64,000 nucleotides of DNA from UBA2330 sp035443185 (GTDB lineage: Bacteria; Bacteroidota; Ignavibacteria; Tepidaquicellales; Tepidaquicellaceae), in contig DAORRV010000003.1 of assembly GCA_035443185.1 (NCBI GenBank), positions 1 to 64,000 of the forward strand, given 5' to 3'. Positions within the stretch are counted from its first letter, which is position 1, and each line of letters starts with the position of its first letter. Shown here piece by piece: positions 35,701-45,274 of this stretch. The notes beneath the pieces are model-generated. The model did not search any database, was not told where the DNA came from, and worked only from the letters and a program-made list of their open reading frames with translations. The translations under genes and the position numbers were made by a program.

Positions 35701-36885
35701 CTAGCTATATAGCAGGGAATTATAAAAATTCACAAAGCCATCTATTTGTTTTTTATCTGTAAATTTTTCTGAAATAGTATTTTTAGCAATGAGCTTCATC
35801 TGTTCCTTTTTATTCTCACTTAACTCAGAATACTCGATAATTTTTTGAGCAAGCATATTCGGATCTCTTACTTTTGCCATCATCCCATTTTCAAAATCTG
35901 AAACAGCTTCATTCATTCCGCCGCAGTCAGTACTTATGACCGGTACTCCGATCGCCATTGATTCAAGTACTACATTTGCAATACCTTCTTCTACACTTGG
36001 AAGTAAAAGCATATCCGATTTTTTAAGCTCATTCATTAATTCATCATGAGCCATACCATTTTTTAAAACTACTCTGCTTTTTAATTCTTTATCAGAAAGT
36101 ATATATAATATTTCTTCAGGAACATCACCTTGTGCTACGATTGTATATTGAAAATTAAATCCCTTTCCGATCAGAATCTTCATCGCATCAAATGCATAAT
36201 GATAACCCTTCTTCCAGTGATACCTTCCTATAGAAATTATATTAGTTACTTCTGATCTATTTATTTTTGATTCCGTTTTAATTTGAAGAAGCTCATCTTG
36301 AACACTCGAATAGATCACTTTGATTTTTTCAGGAGCAGCTCCATATTTCTGCGCTTCAATTGATATTGCTTTAGATACTGCATGAAAACCATCTAATTTA
36401 GGAAAATATTTTCGGTAACTTTCAGCAAGCGATTCGTCATTAAGAGGTGAATAATTAATATGAGCACCTCTCAGACTCAATGCAAACCTGCATTTCATTA
36501 GATTAAATAAATATGAATTTTTCTGAACTGTCTTTGCCCACTGGATGTGAAATATATCCGGTTCATTATTTATTATTGGCAGCATCATTCCAAGTTCTTT
36601 GAGTTTACTTTTCAGACCTGTGTCTGATGAAGAAATATATTTCAAAAGCTTTGAAAATTTATTCGGACTTTTGAAAAATAATTTCAAGGATTCTTTCAAA
36701 ATAAAAAATAATATGATAATACTATTATTAGGAGTATTATGCACTTCAACATTTTCGTTGTATTTTACATCTCTTATTTTTTTACCGAATAATAATATTC
36801 TGAATCCAGAATTTGATAAATTTCTGATAAGGTTTTCAATGAACGTAGTTGAAGGAATGTTGCCGGAATAAATTGCTACTTTCAT
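35701..36885 (-). CDS. GT4 family glycosyltransferase
   Basis: 394-residue GT-B enzyme with MKVAIYSGNIPSTTFIENL, FALSLRGAHINYSP, FHAVSKAISIEAQKYG, IISIGRYHWKKGYHYAFDAM and LLPSVEEGIANVVLESMAIG. It is a distant relative of the adjacent GT4 (shared SLRG, HAVSKAI and EEG signatures), which suggests an old duplication. The start ATG overlaps the upstream stop as ATGA. Confidence 0.85.
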   Translation of the reverse strand: MKVAIYSGNIPSTTFIENLIRNLSNSGFRILLFGKKIRDVKYNENVEVHNTPNNSIIILFFILKESLKLFFKSPNKFSKLLKYISSSDTGLKSKLKELGMMLPIINNEPDIFHIQWAKTVQKNSYLFNLMKCRFALSLRGAHINYSPLNDESLAESYRKYFPKLDGFHAVSKAISIEAQKYGAAPEKIKVIYSSVQDELLQIKTESKINRSEVTNIISIGRYHWKKGYHYAFDAMKILIGKGFNFQYTIVAQGDVPEEILYILSDKELKSRVVLKNGMAHDELMNELKKSDMLLLPSVEEGIANVVLESMAIGVPVISTDCGGMNEAVSDFENGMMAKVRDPNMLAQKIIEYSELSENKKEQMKLIAKNTISEKFTDKKQIDGFVNFYNSLLYS

Positions 36886-38282
36886 TCTGACTCTCTCTGC
36901 TTAAATGATAATGAATTAGAAAACTGAGAAATAGTAAGGAGCATGCTCACAGGGTGAGAATATTTTTTGCTGTCTTCATTTATAAATTTTCCGTAAATAT
37001 CCTTAACAATTTTTTCCGGTATGATATTTTTTAGATCATCATTTTCAAAAAGTCTCTTTTTCAACTGACTGTCATTATTTTTTCCTAAAAACTGAATCTC
37101 ATAATTACTCTTAGTTTTTTTCTTTTTTAAAACATCCTCATTAATAATTCTGTTTACCTTTCTGACTACACGGCCGGGTAAATTTCCAATGTTTTGAAAA
37201 TTCTTATAATTATATAAATTCAAAGGTTCGTAAGACTGCCATGGTATCTTCGCTAATTCAGGATTTTTCATTTTAATATATTCGATCTGAATTTTTCTCC
37301 CGGCAAGTAAATCCTCAGGAATATTACAAATAAATTCACACATTTCATTTTCATAATAAGGCAGAAATATCGGATGAAAATTACTGAATACATTCATGTT
37401 TGCACTTGTCCATCTCGGAGCCCAGTACATGGATTTAAAAGCCCTGATTCTAGAATTGGCATTATCAATTTTAATTTCACTTAGAAGTTCTGAAATTCTG
37501 TCTTCCAGATAATTTCTGAATTTCCCTTCCAGTTCCCAATGTTCCCACAACATTTCAGCAAGTTCAATTCCACCTTTTTTAACAATTTTAGTTAAGACCG
37601 TATTTACTAATTCATCAAATCTCAATTCTTCATCTACACCCATTGAATCAAATAAAACATCTCCCCAGTGTCCGAGAAAAAATACATCTCCAAATTTAGA
37701 GACCTCCTTTATTACTGCCATTTGTCTCGGATGTGTAAAGTCCGCATAGCATTGATTTATATCAGCAAGTTCATCTATTACGTCCCAGAGATACCCTTCC
37801 GGAATCACATATTCTTTATATGGAATTCCAAGTACTTCACTTATCAGTCTTCCGTATTTTGTTTCATCAAAACTTTTTTCAAATTTATAGGAATAACTTT
37901 TTGTATCAAATTTATTTCCGATTGCAGCAGCCTGAGATCTGCTGTCAATGCCTCCTGATAATGGCATTATAACTTTCTTATCTTTAAGATTTTCATGAAT
38001 TAATTTTTCAAATAAATGTGCAAACTCCTCTGTTGCCTGTTTAAGATTCATTTCCCGTGGACTGTAATGCCACTTCCAGTATTCTTCAGCGGATATTATA
38101 TTTCCGGTTTCATCTATATTGTAATCAGATGCCGGCTGTAACGCCTCAAGATTTTTGTAATATGTGTCTCTTCCTAAAAAAAAACCTAAAGCTGAAAAAA
38201 TACAAATTGCTTTCAGATCTAAACCGGATTCATTACCATTTTTATAAAACTGCTGCTTATAAGGAATTATTTCAGTTCTCAA
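36882..38282 (-). CDS. Asparagine synthase-related protein without glutaminase domain
   Basis: 466-residue protein with the ATP-pyrophosphatase domain of asparagine synthetases: pyrophosphate loop PLSGGIDSR at residues 107-115, followed by a MYWAPRWTSANMNVF region. The N-terminal 95 residues are too short for a glutaminase domain and start without Cys2, though FLGRDTYYKNLEALQPASDY retains the end of such a domain. It may use free ammonia or another amine, or form a different amide or ester, as in lasso-peptide cyclases. The start is TTG directly after the upstream TAA. It is the third AsnB relative in the locus. Confidence 0.75.
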   Translation of the reverse strand: MRTEIIPYKQQFYKNGNESGLDLKAICIFSALGFFLGRDTYYKNLEALQPASDYNIDETGNIISAEEYWKWHYSPREMNLKQATEEFAHLFEKLIHENLKDKKVIMPLSGGIDSRSQAAAIGNKFDTKSYSYKFEKSFDETKYGRLISEVLGIPYKEYVIPEGYLWDVIDELADINQCYADFTHPRQMAVIKEVSKFGDVFFLGHWGDVLFDSMGVDEELRFDELVNTVLTKIVKKGGIELAEMLWEHWELEGKFRNYLEDRISELLSEIKIDNANSRIRAFKSMYWAPRWTSANMNVFSNFHPIFLPYYENEMCEFICNIPEDLLAGRKIQIEYIKMKNPELAKIPWQSYEPLNLYNYKNFQNIGNLPGRVVRKVNRIINEDVLKKKKTKSNYEIQFLGKNNDSQLKKRLFENDDLKNIIPEKIVKDIYGKFINEDSKKYSHPVSMLLTISQFSNSLSFKQRESE

Positions 38283-39269
38283 TTATTTTTTTTTAAACAG
38301 ATCAAATCTCAGCTTTGCAGAAATTCTGGATGCCGTATCAAAAGGCAATACCAGATCTAATAAATAATCACCTGAATATTTTTTCCATATGTCCGGATAT
38401 TCATTTAGTCTGTTATAAAGATCTTTTCTGCTTTTTAAATAATTTTCTTTACCTGAAATTTTTTTAAGATTTTTATAAAATGCAAATTCATTTTCTTCGA
38501 GAATACTTTCATTTGAGGATGTTCTTTTTAAAAAATCAATCACCCATTGATAAAATACAAGATTCCATTCATCCATTTTACCACTGTCACTTGCTTTCCG
38601 TAAAGTTGAGTCCTGATGCTTTCTGTATTTAATAAGCACTTCATCATCATAATATATCTGGAATTTTTCGGATAGCTTTAGCCATAAAACTATATCTTCT
38701 GAACCTTTTATCGATTCTTCATATCCTTTCACATTTACAAATTCTTTTCTTCTGACCAAGCTTGCACTTGGAAGAGGAGTACCTTTGAGGTTACTTAAAA
38801 AAATTTCCACAAAATCAGGTGGATCATAAATTCCGCTTTTCAAACCTTTTCCATTTAATCCAACTGATTGTACAAAAGATCTGTCCTTATACCAGTACAA
38901 TGCAGGTCCCCAGATCATTGCACATTCAGTTTTATTTCTAAAAATATTTATCTGATGTGAAAGTCTGTTTTCATACCAGATATCATCCTGATCTATAAAT
39001 GCAATGATGTCACTTTTGGATTTTTCAAATGCTCTGTTTCTTGAAAATGCAGTACCGTGATTACTGTTGTTATCATGAGTATATAAAAATATTTTATCCG
39101 GAAACTTTGACTGAATTTTTTTCGCTATTTCAATTGTATCATCTGTACTTCCGTCATCAAAAAATATCCATTCCCAGTCTTTGAAATCCTGTGCTAATAC
39201 ACTGTCAGCAGTTTCTTCAAGTGTATTTGATCCGTTATACAGCGGAGTAATTATTGAAACTTCCGGCAA
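38283..39269 (-). CDS. GT2 family glycosyltransferase
   Basis: 328-residue GT-A enzyme with VSIITPLYNGSNTLEET, WIFFDDGSTDDTIEIAK, IIAFIDQDDIWYENRL (metal-binding acidic motif) and YEESIKGSEDIVLWLKL. No transmembrane helix is evident, so it is likely a cytoplasmic elongating enzyme. TTG is the start, one base after the upstream TAA; there is no ATG near. Confidence 0.86.
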   Translation of the reverse strand: MPEVSIITPLYNGSNTLEETADSVLAQDFKDWEWIFFDDGSTDDTIEIAKKIQSKFPDKIFLYTHDNNSNHGTAFSRNRAFEKSKSDIIAFIDQDDIWYENRLSHQINIFRNKTECAMIWGPALYWYKDRSFVQSVGLNGKGLKSGIYDPPDFVEIFLSNLKGTPLPSASLVRRKEFVNVKGYEESIKGSEDIVLWLKLSEKFQIYYDDEVLIKYRKHQDSTLRKASDSGKMDEWNLVFYQWVIDFLKRTSSNESILEENEFAFYKNLKKISGKENYLKSRKDLYNRLNEYPDIWKKYSGDYLLDLVLPFDTASRISAKLRFDLFKKK

Positions 39270-39270
39270 A

Positions 39271-39969
39271 TTAATCTTTCTTTAAATAAATTAATCCATT
39301 ACCCATTACTCTTGATCCGGGTTTGATAAATTCTTCATACCTGTAATTCTGCTTGATCTCATTCCAGAATTGAATAACCCCATAACCATCTTTGTGTGTA
39401 TTAATATCATGAAATCCGATTATCCCGTCAGAAGACATTAGTTCAGAATAGATTTCAAAATCTTTTTTGATTCCGTCATATGTATGATCCCCGTCAATAT
39501 ATAAAAAATCTATTGTCTTGTCTCCAAGTACTGACTTCAGCATTTCTACAGTACTATTTGATTTTGAATCTCCGCGAATAAATGACAGTGAAGTATTTTT
39601 TCTGTCAGATGCAAATTCACTAAAAAATTTAATTCTCTTTTCATCATATCCTCCGCCATAATCTCCATCTGGAAGATCTATGCTGATTATTTTTTCAGCA
39701 TGCGGATTTGTCCTCGCCCAGACGTAAAACGTACCTCCGTTCCAAGTACCGATCTCTGTTATAATCTTTGGTTTATGTTCCACTACTTTTTTACAAAGAT
39801 CTCTTATTTCTGTGTGCTCCTGAGCAAGTCTGATTTTATCATAGAATCCCCTGCCCTTGTAAATCTCAATTGATTTTAATACTTCATCAATATCTTCTGA
39901 ACTCAATATCTTTTTTAAATTTCTTTTTGATAAACTAAAAGCTACTCTGTCTTTTAGATTCTCATACAT
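39271..39969 (-). CDS. CmcI-like class I methyltransferase / hydroxylase family protein
   Basis: About 232 residues. The SAM-type core shows IITEIGTWNGGTFYVW, IISIDLPDGDYGGGYDE and DFLYIDGDHTYDGIKKDFE with a metal-binding Asp/His arrangement (DGDH, GFHDI), as in the cephalosporin 7-alpha methoxylation CmcI family and related sugar O-methyltransferases. I choose ATG 39969, which has AAGGAT just upstream; a TTG at 39984 would add five residues. Probably methylates a sugar hydroxyl, possibly metal-dependent. Confidence 0.75.
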   Translation of the reverse strand: MYENLKDRVAFSLSKRNLKKILSSEDIDEVLKSIEIYKGRGFYDKIRLAQEHTEIRDLCKKVVEHKPKIITEIGTWNGGTFYVWARTNPHAEKIISIDLPDGDYGGGYDEKRIKFFSEFASDRKNTSLSFIRGDSKSNSTVEMLKSVLGDKTIDFLYIDGDHTYDGIKKDFEIYSELMSSDGIIGFHDINTHKDGYGVIQFWNEIKQNYRYEEFIKPGSRVMGNGLIYLKKD

Positions 39970-40007
39970 ATTATCCTTACCCAATTTTTAACTTTAAATT
40001 TTTAAAT

Positions 40008-40664
40008 TTATTTTTTTCCGATTGAATAAATAGTAGTCTCCGGTAGCAGCCTTGAAATTCTGAATATTCCTTTTGCAAAATATTTTCTATGGAGTCTTCT
40101 TAAAAAATAACCTGCTGCATTTTCATCATCGCTCTTCTGTGCCATCAATTGAGGCAATGGATATTTCAGTGGAAGTAACTTTTCATCCTTCTCTCTGGTC
40201 AGAGATACTCTGGCTCTTTCATCACTAAATTTCAAATCTTTGAATAATTCTTTTGTACCATCATAAGTAAATCTCCAGAGATCAATAGGCATTTTTGAGA
40301 TTTTTCTGGTATAGCATTCTGAAAGAATCGCAGTACCTCCTTCTTTTAAAAACCCTGATAAATTTTCAGCAGCTTTAAAAGGATTTCTTACATGAGTCAA
40401 AACTTCCATACAAATCACAGTAGAATATTTAGCTGATTTCTCTTTTAAAAATTCACATTCACTGTCAGTAATATCTACAACGTAATCAACTCCCTCCCCT
40501 TCTGAAATATCAATACCTGTTACATCCGTTTTTCCCATCTCTTTTAGTCTTTCTCTGATATCTTCTTTGTCAAATTCATAGTGCTTTGATCCTACTATCA
40601 AAACAGGTTCAATGATAATATCAATATTATTTTTTAAAAAACTTATCTGGTTTCTTGTTGCCAT
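40008..40664 (-). CDS. SAM-dependent methyltransferase (degenerate motif I)
   Basis: 218-residue methyltransferase-fold protein with the late motifs intact (VDYVVDITDSE, STVICMEVLTHVRNPFKAA, FLKEGGTAILSECY). The glycine-rich motif I is reduced to VLIVGSKHYEF, which often occurs in glycan-locus methyltransferases of this type. The C-terminal 50 residues are basic with RRLHRKYFAKGIFRI. It overlaps the upstream deacetylase-like gene by 22 bp, so expression is coupled. Substrate unknown. Confidence 0.7.
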   Translation of the reverse strand: MATRNQISFLKNNIDIIIEPVLIVGSKHYEFDKEDIRERLKEMGKTDVTGIDISEGEGVDYVVDITDSECEFLKEKSAKYSTVICMEVLTHVRNPFKAAENLSGFLKEGGTAILSECYTRKISKMPIDLWRFTYDGTKELFKDLKFSDERARVSLTREKDEKLLPLKYPLPQLMAQKSDDENAAGYFLRRLHRKYFAKGIFRISRLLPETTIYSIGKK

Positions 40665-41698
40665 ATTAATTTATTTAAGTCGCTTGAATTTAAAAATTTT
40701 ACATCTGGCCATTTTTTATAAACACATTCAAATAATTTTTTCATCTCTGACAATGTTTTGTCTCTGTATAAAGGAGTAAATTTTCCTGAAAAATTTACTC
40801 TGTGAAAATCTATTATCGCAGGTAATTTATTATCAAAAGCTTTGCCAATATCATTGATACATTCGTCATGATAAAATCCATAGTCAATATGCGGATCAAG
40901 TCTGGCATTTCTTACTGACCATACAAGTCCGTTTCTTATTCTAAAATATGGAAAACTGTATCGACTTCCGTCCGACTGTACTAATCTGTTTGAAGATTGA
41001 ATCATTTTGATTCCATTATTCTTTAAATCATCTATATTTTGTTTGGAAAGAATATAATTAGGCGGTATTATCGTTTCAGATTCTACATTAAAAATTTTAC
41101 AAAGTTCATCAATTGATTCCTTTATCTTAGTATCTTTATTCATGAAGCAAAGTTCACCTGTTAAAAATTTCAGATTACCTTTTATTGTAGTAGATCCTGT
41201 AAAAAAACTATTCTCAAATGCTTCCTGTCCTTCTCTTGTATAAAAATATTTTGTCAGCTCTGATAAATTATAATGACTGAATCCATGTAGTTGTGGATAT
41301 ATAAAATTATTCTCAATTCCACATTTATATAATTCTCTGACATCTTCAGAATCTTTATTGAATCCTTTACTTATCGGAATGAATTTAAGATCATCAGATG
41401 AATCATAATCTACATTATGTGTAACAAAATTAGCAGTTATAACAGGAGGGTATTCAAAATTGCTTTTAAAACTTCCAAGTACTTCATATAATAATTCAAT
41501 ATCTTCATTTGTCTCCAGTGCATCAAATGTCCATCTTGTAAATTTTTCTTCAGAATATTTTTTTTTAAGAAAATTTATAGAATCTATATTCATCGCTCTC
41601 TCAAGTCCCCAGTCATCACTTTCGATTACTATTATTTTTTCTTTGAATTTTTTTCTCAGATAATGTGGCAGATACCTAAGGAATTTTATACCTTTCAT
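40643..41698 (-). CDS. Polysaccharide-deacetylase-like protein with intact metal motif
   Basis: 351-residue protein. The opening strand IIVIESDDWG (residues 22-31) supplies the Asp pair and LHGFSHYN (His138, His142) the His-x3-His pair expected of CE4-like metal deacetylases; a late PAIIDFHRVNF gives another His. The rest is divergent, so the superfamily call is by these motifs. No signal peptide, so it would act in the cytoplasm, perhaps on a lipid-linked or nucleotide-linked amino sugar. Contrast with the protein at 27.5-28.3 kb, which lacks these histidines. Confidence 0.62.
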   Translation of the reverse strand: MKGIKFLRYLPHYLRKKFKEKIIVIESDDWGLERAMNIDSINFLKKKYSEEKFTRWTFDALETNEDIELLYEVLGSFKSNFEYPPVITANFVTHNVDYDSSDDLKFIPISKGFNKDSEDVRELYKCGIENNFIYPQLHGFSHYNLSELTKYFYTREGQEAFENSFFTGSTTIKGNLKFLTGELCFMNKDTKIKESIDELCKIFNVESETIIPPNYILSKQNIDDLKNNGIKMIQSSNRLVQSDGSRYSFPYFRIRNGLVWSVRNARLDPHIDYGFYHDECINDIGKAFDNKLPAIIDFHRVNFSGKFTPLYRDKTLSEMKKLFECVYKKWPDVKFLNSSDLNKLIWQQETR

Positions 41699-41709
41699 TT
41701 CCAGCTATC

Positions 41710-44157
41710 TTATGTTTTAATAAGTTTCAGATATAACTTCTGAAGTTTATCCACTTCATTTTCTATTGAATAATACTTCTTCACAAACTCAAGCTGGCTT
41801 TTTATCTTTTCTTGCTTAACTTCAGGTTTCATTCTCATATAATTCATGATCTTATTTGCAATAGATCCGGGGTTTTCTGATTCAAAAAGCTGATCTTCAA
41901 ATTCACGGAACTGGTCTCGGATTCCTGGTACATCACTTCCGTAACAAATTATCCCGCTTGCCATTGCTTCTAGGATTGAGATCGGTCCACCTTCACCGGT
42001 TTTATTCGAAGATAAAATAAAAATATCGGCTATACTAAAAAAAGGCTTTATGTCTTTCTGTTTTCCTGTAAAAAAAACTTTCCCTTCAAGTCCTGCGTCT
42101 ATAGTTTTCTTTTTTAGATCCTTTGCATAATCTGTTACATCATCTCCTATAATTAAAAGTTTTGCATCTTTATAATCTTCAAGAGCAAGTAAAAATCCCT
42201 TGATCAGATAATCTATCCCTTTAATCGGGATTACATTTGCCAGAGTAATAATTATTGGATTCGAATTGTATAACTTATATCTTGTAATAATACTTTCATC
42301 TCTGCTTGTTTTTTTAAACTCCTGAATATCAATTCCAATTGGTATTAAATACTGTTCCTTGATTCCTCTGAAAAATGTTTCTACCATTTCCTGATTTTGA
42401 GGGATGATTGCACTTGACAGTTTTGATCTGATTTTCCACGCATTACTTCCCCAGCCCATATTTTTCTTTGTATAGATCCATTTGATCCTGCTGAGCTTTG
42501 AAGCAAGTGCTTCCGAATAATCATCAGAATAATTGTAAGAATGAATTATATCAGGATCAATATTTTTAAAATTTTTTGAAAGCTTTAATACATTTTTAAA
42601 GCCTTTTATTCTTGGCTTTGTTGATACTGTAAAATCCGTAATGTATACCGGTATATCAAGTTCCTGTACTTTGCTGAACAGATCACCTCTGTCATGCCTG
42701 CAGCAGATAAAAGGTTCAAATACGTTTCGGTCTAATCTTGAGATCACATTAATAAGTGCTTTTCCACTACCGGCAGTATTGAAATTTGGAATTGTATAAA
42801 GGATCTTAATTTTTTCACGTTCTTTTTTTGTGTTAATATTATTATATGTATTTATTGGAAGTACAAAATTGATAGATGAATATAATTTCTTATATTCCTT
42901 ATCTACAATTTCATCGGACCAGTATTTAACAACTTTAGCTCTGGCTTCATTTCCGATTTTAATTAACTCATCTTTGTTTCCCATTAATTTCTTTAATATA
43001 AAAGTAAGTTCCTCCGGTTTACTTAATGAAAATGTAAAACCATCTACTCCGTTTACTATCTGAGCTTTTGAAATTTCAGGAATGTCCGAACCAATCACAA
43101 CCAAACCGCATGACATTGCTTCTATAATTGAAATTGGAAATCCTTCCTGCCTAGAAGGCAGCACAAAAATATCTGCACACTGCATATATTCTTCTACATT
43201 ACTTACATTATCTTCTGTTAAAATAATCTTATCCTCGAGGGAATTTTCACTGATCTTATTCTTTATGTCAATAATATATTGCTGATTATATTTATATGTT
43301 GGACCAACAATAAGCAATTTTGATGAAGGAAAATTTTTATGAACATCTACAAATGAATTCACAAGTAAATGAACTCCTTTCCTGACATTAATACCGCCTA
43401 CAAATATTACTACGACATCATTTTCATCAATTTTAAATTTTTCCCTTAGCTTCTTTTTTCTTTCAGGCTCAGGTGGATAAAACTTATTTATATCCACCGA
43501 ATATGGGATCTGAACTACTTTATTCATAGAGATCTCTGACTTCCTGTATATATCAGTAATCACATTTGATTTACTTACATATCTGTCTGCAAGCTTATAA
43601 AATAAATATCTGATAAATTTTGGCTTAAGATAATCCTTCCAGTCCAAAAATCTTCCAAGAGATAAAGGATCATCATCACCTACCAGTGAAGTCTCTGTCA
43701 CAATTTTTTTTCCTAATATTTTTGCAATAAGAATCGATACTCTATTGAATGCAAATCCTGAATTAAAATTATGTATGTAATCATATTCTTTACGGTGCTT
43801 CCACATTGGCTTCAAAAGTTTCGTAAAACAATTCCACATGTGATGATACTGCTGAAAATAAATTAATATTCCTTTTGCATCTTTAGGATTTTCGCTGAAT
43901 GTTACAGGTACTACAAATTCAAATTTATTTTTACTTTCTTTATATCCACCTGTTCTGTCCCACCCAATTACAAGTATATTGGATTCTGGATCTTTTTCTA
44001 ATCTAAGAGCATATTTAAAAGCAGCTACTTCTGCTCCACCATAAGCTGGCGGCAGTATTGCTGATACTATACAGATCTTATACTTTACTTCCAGATTTGG
44101 AAATTTCAATTTTTCAGTAATAGTTTCTGATTTAATTTTTAATTTTTCCTCAGACAA
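41710..44157 (-). CDS. Tandem double GT4 glycosyltransferase
   Basis: 815-residue protein made of two complete GT-B enzymes. Domain 1 covers about residues 28-430 (CIVSAILPPAYGGAEVAAF, VIFVGGINVRKGVHLL, RQEGFPISIIEAMSCG). Domain 2 covers about 450-815 (KILYTIPNFNTAGSGKALI, IITLANVIPIKGIDYLI, GEGGPISILEAMASG). Each half has its own donor-site Glu motif, so both may be active and add two sugars in succession. The halves are only distantly alike. The start is TTG and overlaps the upstream gene by 8 bp. Confidence 0.86.
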   Translation of the reverse strand: MSEEKLKIKSETITEKLKFPNLEVKYKICIVSAILPPAYGGAEVAAFKYALRLEKDPESNILVIGWDRTGGYKESKNKFEFVVPVTFSENPKDAKGILIYFQQYHHMWNCFTKLLKPMWKHRKEYDYIHNFNSGFAFNRVSILIAKILGKKIVTETSLVGDDDPLSLGRFLDWKDYLKPKFIRYLFYKLADRYVSKSNVITDIYRKSEISMNKVVQIPYSVDINKFYPPEPERKKKLREKFKIDENDVVVIFVGGINVRKGVHLLVNSFVDVHKNFPSSKLLIVGPTYKYNQQYIIDIKNKISENSLEDKIILTEDNVSNVEEYMQCADIFVLPSRQEGFPISIIEAMSCGLVVIGSDIPEISKAQIVNGVDGFTFSLSKPEELTFILKKLMGNKDELIKIGNEARAKVVKYWSDEIVDKEYKKLYSSINFVLPINTYNNINTKKEREKIKILYTIPNFNTAGSGKALINVISRLDRNVFEPFICCRHDRGDLFSKVQELDIPVYITDFTVSTKPRIKGFKNVLKLSKNFKNIDPDIIHSYNYSDDYSEALASKLSRIKWIYTKKNMGWGSNAWKIRSKLSSAIIPQNQEMVETFFRGIKEQYLIPIGIDIQEFKKTSRDESIITRYKLYNSNPIIITLANVIPIKGIDYLIKGFLLALEDYKDAKLLIIGDDVTDYAKDLKKKTIDAGLEGKVFFTGKQKDIKPFFSIADIFILSSNKTGEGGPISILEAMASGIICYGSDVPGIRDQFREFEDQLFESENPGSIANKIMNYMRMKPEVKQEKIKSQLEFVKKYYSIENEVDKLQKLYLKLIKT

Positions 44158-45274
44158 TGGAGTTTAATTTTTCATAAAATAATATAGAAGGATTTTCCGG
44201 AACTATCTTCCTGATTTCTTCTCTTGCTATTTCACCAATTTCTTTCCATTCATATCTTCTTTGCCATGCTCTATCCAATGCCTCACTCACTGATTCCGGA
44301 TCCGGATGCCTGGCAAGAAATCCTGTTTTCCCTTCTGTCAGTACTTCTCTGTTTCCGCTCACATCAGTTACTATTGATACACGCCCGCAAAGCATTGCTT
44401 CTACTAATGCAAGCGGAAGACCTTCATATCTTGAAGTAAGTATCATTGCATGGTTTTCTTTCCAGATCTCTTCAGGATCTTTGTGACCTTTGATCTGGAC
44501 TTTATCTAATCCAAAATAATCTTTAAGCTTTTTTATCTGAAACGAATGTTCACCTTTACCAAATAAATTTACAATCAAATTTCTTTCCCGCCATTTTTTT
44601 TCATTCAATACCTGAAATAATATATCCTGACCTTTTGCAAAAAATTCATGACGTGCAACATTAGCTATAAAATAATTTTCTCTGACTTCCGGATAATTTA
44701 TTCGATTGTTATAGCTTACATTAAATGGATTAAAAATAATTTCTGCATTATCAATTTTCTGACCTGTCTGTAACTCAGTTAACTTAATATTCGCTTTACT
44801 TACATAATAATTTCTTATTGCTTTTGGAAGATATTCGGACAGCCTTTTATTTAAACTGTCACTTGGCCATTTTGCTTCGTTTGCTGCCTGTGAAATAGTA
44901 ACAAACTTTAATCCACTATTTATGCAATATTCCATCAGATCTGCTCCTCCCGTATTTCCACCTTGATTAATCACAACAAGATCAGGAGAAAACTCTCTTA
45001 AACATTTATTCCCGTCATTACTATAATCAAACTGCATTGAAGAAGGGAGTACTCTGTTAAATAATTTTTTATATGTTGATGTATCTGTGTTAAAATAAGT
45101 CGGTATCTTTTTTGATTTAAGAAAATCTATCTGTTCAGGGATTTTTTTCCAACGAGGTATTGTAACAAGTACATCATTTCCCTTTTCTGAAAATATCAAT
45201 GCAGTATTGTACCATAGAAATTCACTTCCTCCCCATTCTGATTTATTAGAAGAAACAAATGCAATTTTCTTCAT
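44150..45274 (-). CDS. GT4 family glycosyltransferase
   Basis: 374-residue GT-B enzyme with IAFVSSNKSEWGGSEFLW, VVINQGGNTGGADLM, FIANVARHEFFAKGQDIL, KGHKDPEEIWKENHAMIL and SRYEGLPLALVEAMLCGRV. Overlaps both neighbours (4 bp upstream, 8 bp downstream), giving a coupled run of glycosyltransferases. Confidence 0.85.
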   Translation of the reverse strand: MKKIAFVSSNKSEWGGSEFLWYNTALIFSEKGNDVLVTIPRWKKIPEQIDFLKSKKIPTYFNTDTSTYKKLFNRVLPSSMQFDYSNDGNKCLREFSPDLVVINQGGNTGGADLMEYCINSGLKFVTISQAANEAKWPSDSLNKRLSEYLPKAIRNYYVSKANIKLTELQTGQKIDNAEIIFNPFNVSYNNRINYPEVRENYFIANVARHEFFAKGQDILFQVLNEKKWRERNLIVNLFGKGEHSFQIKKLKDYFGLDKVQIKGHKDPEEIWKENHAMILTSRYEGLPLALVEAMLCGRVSIVTDVSGNREVLTEGKTGFLARHPDPESVSEALDRAWQRRYEWKEIGEIAREEIRKIVPENPSILFYEKLNSIV

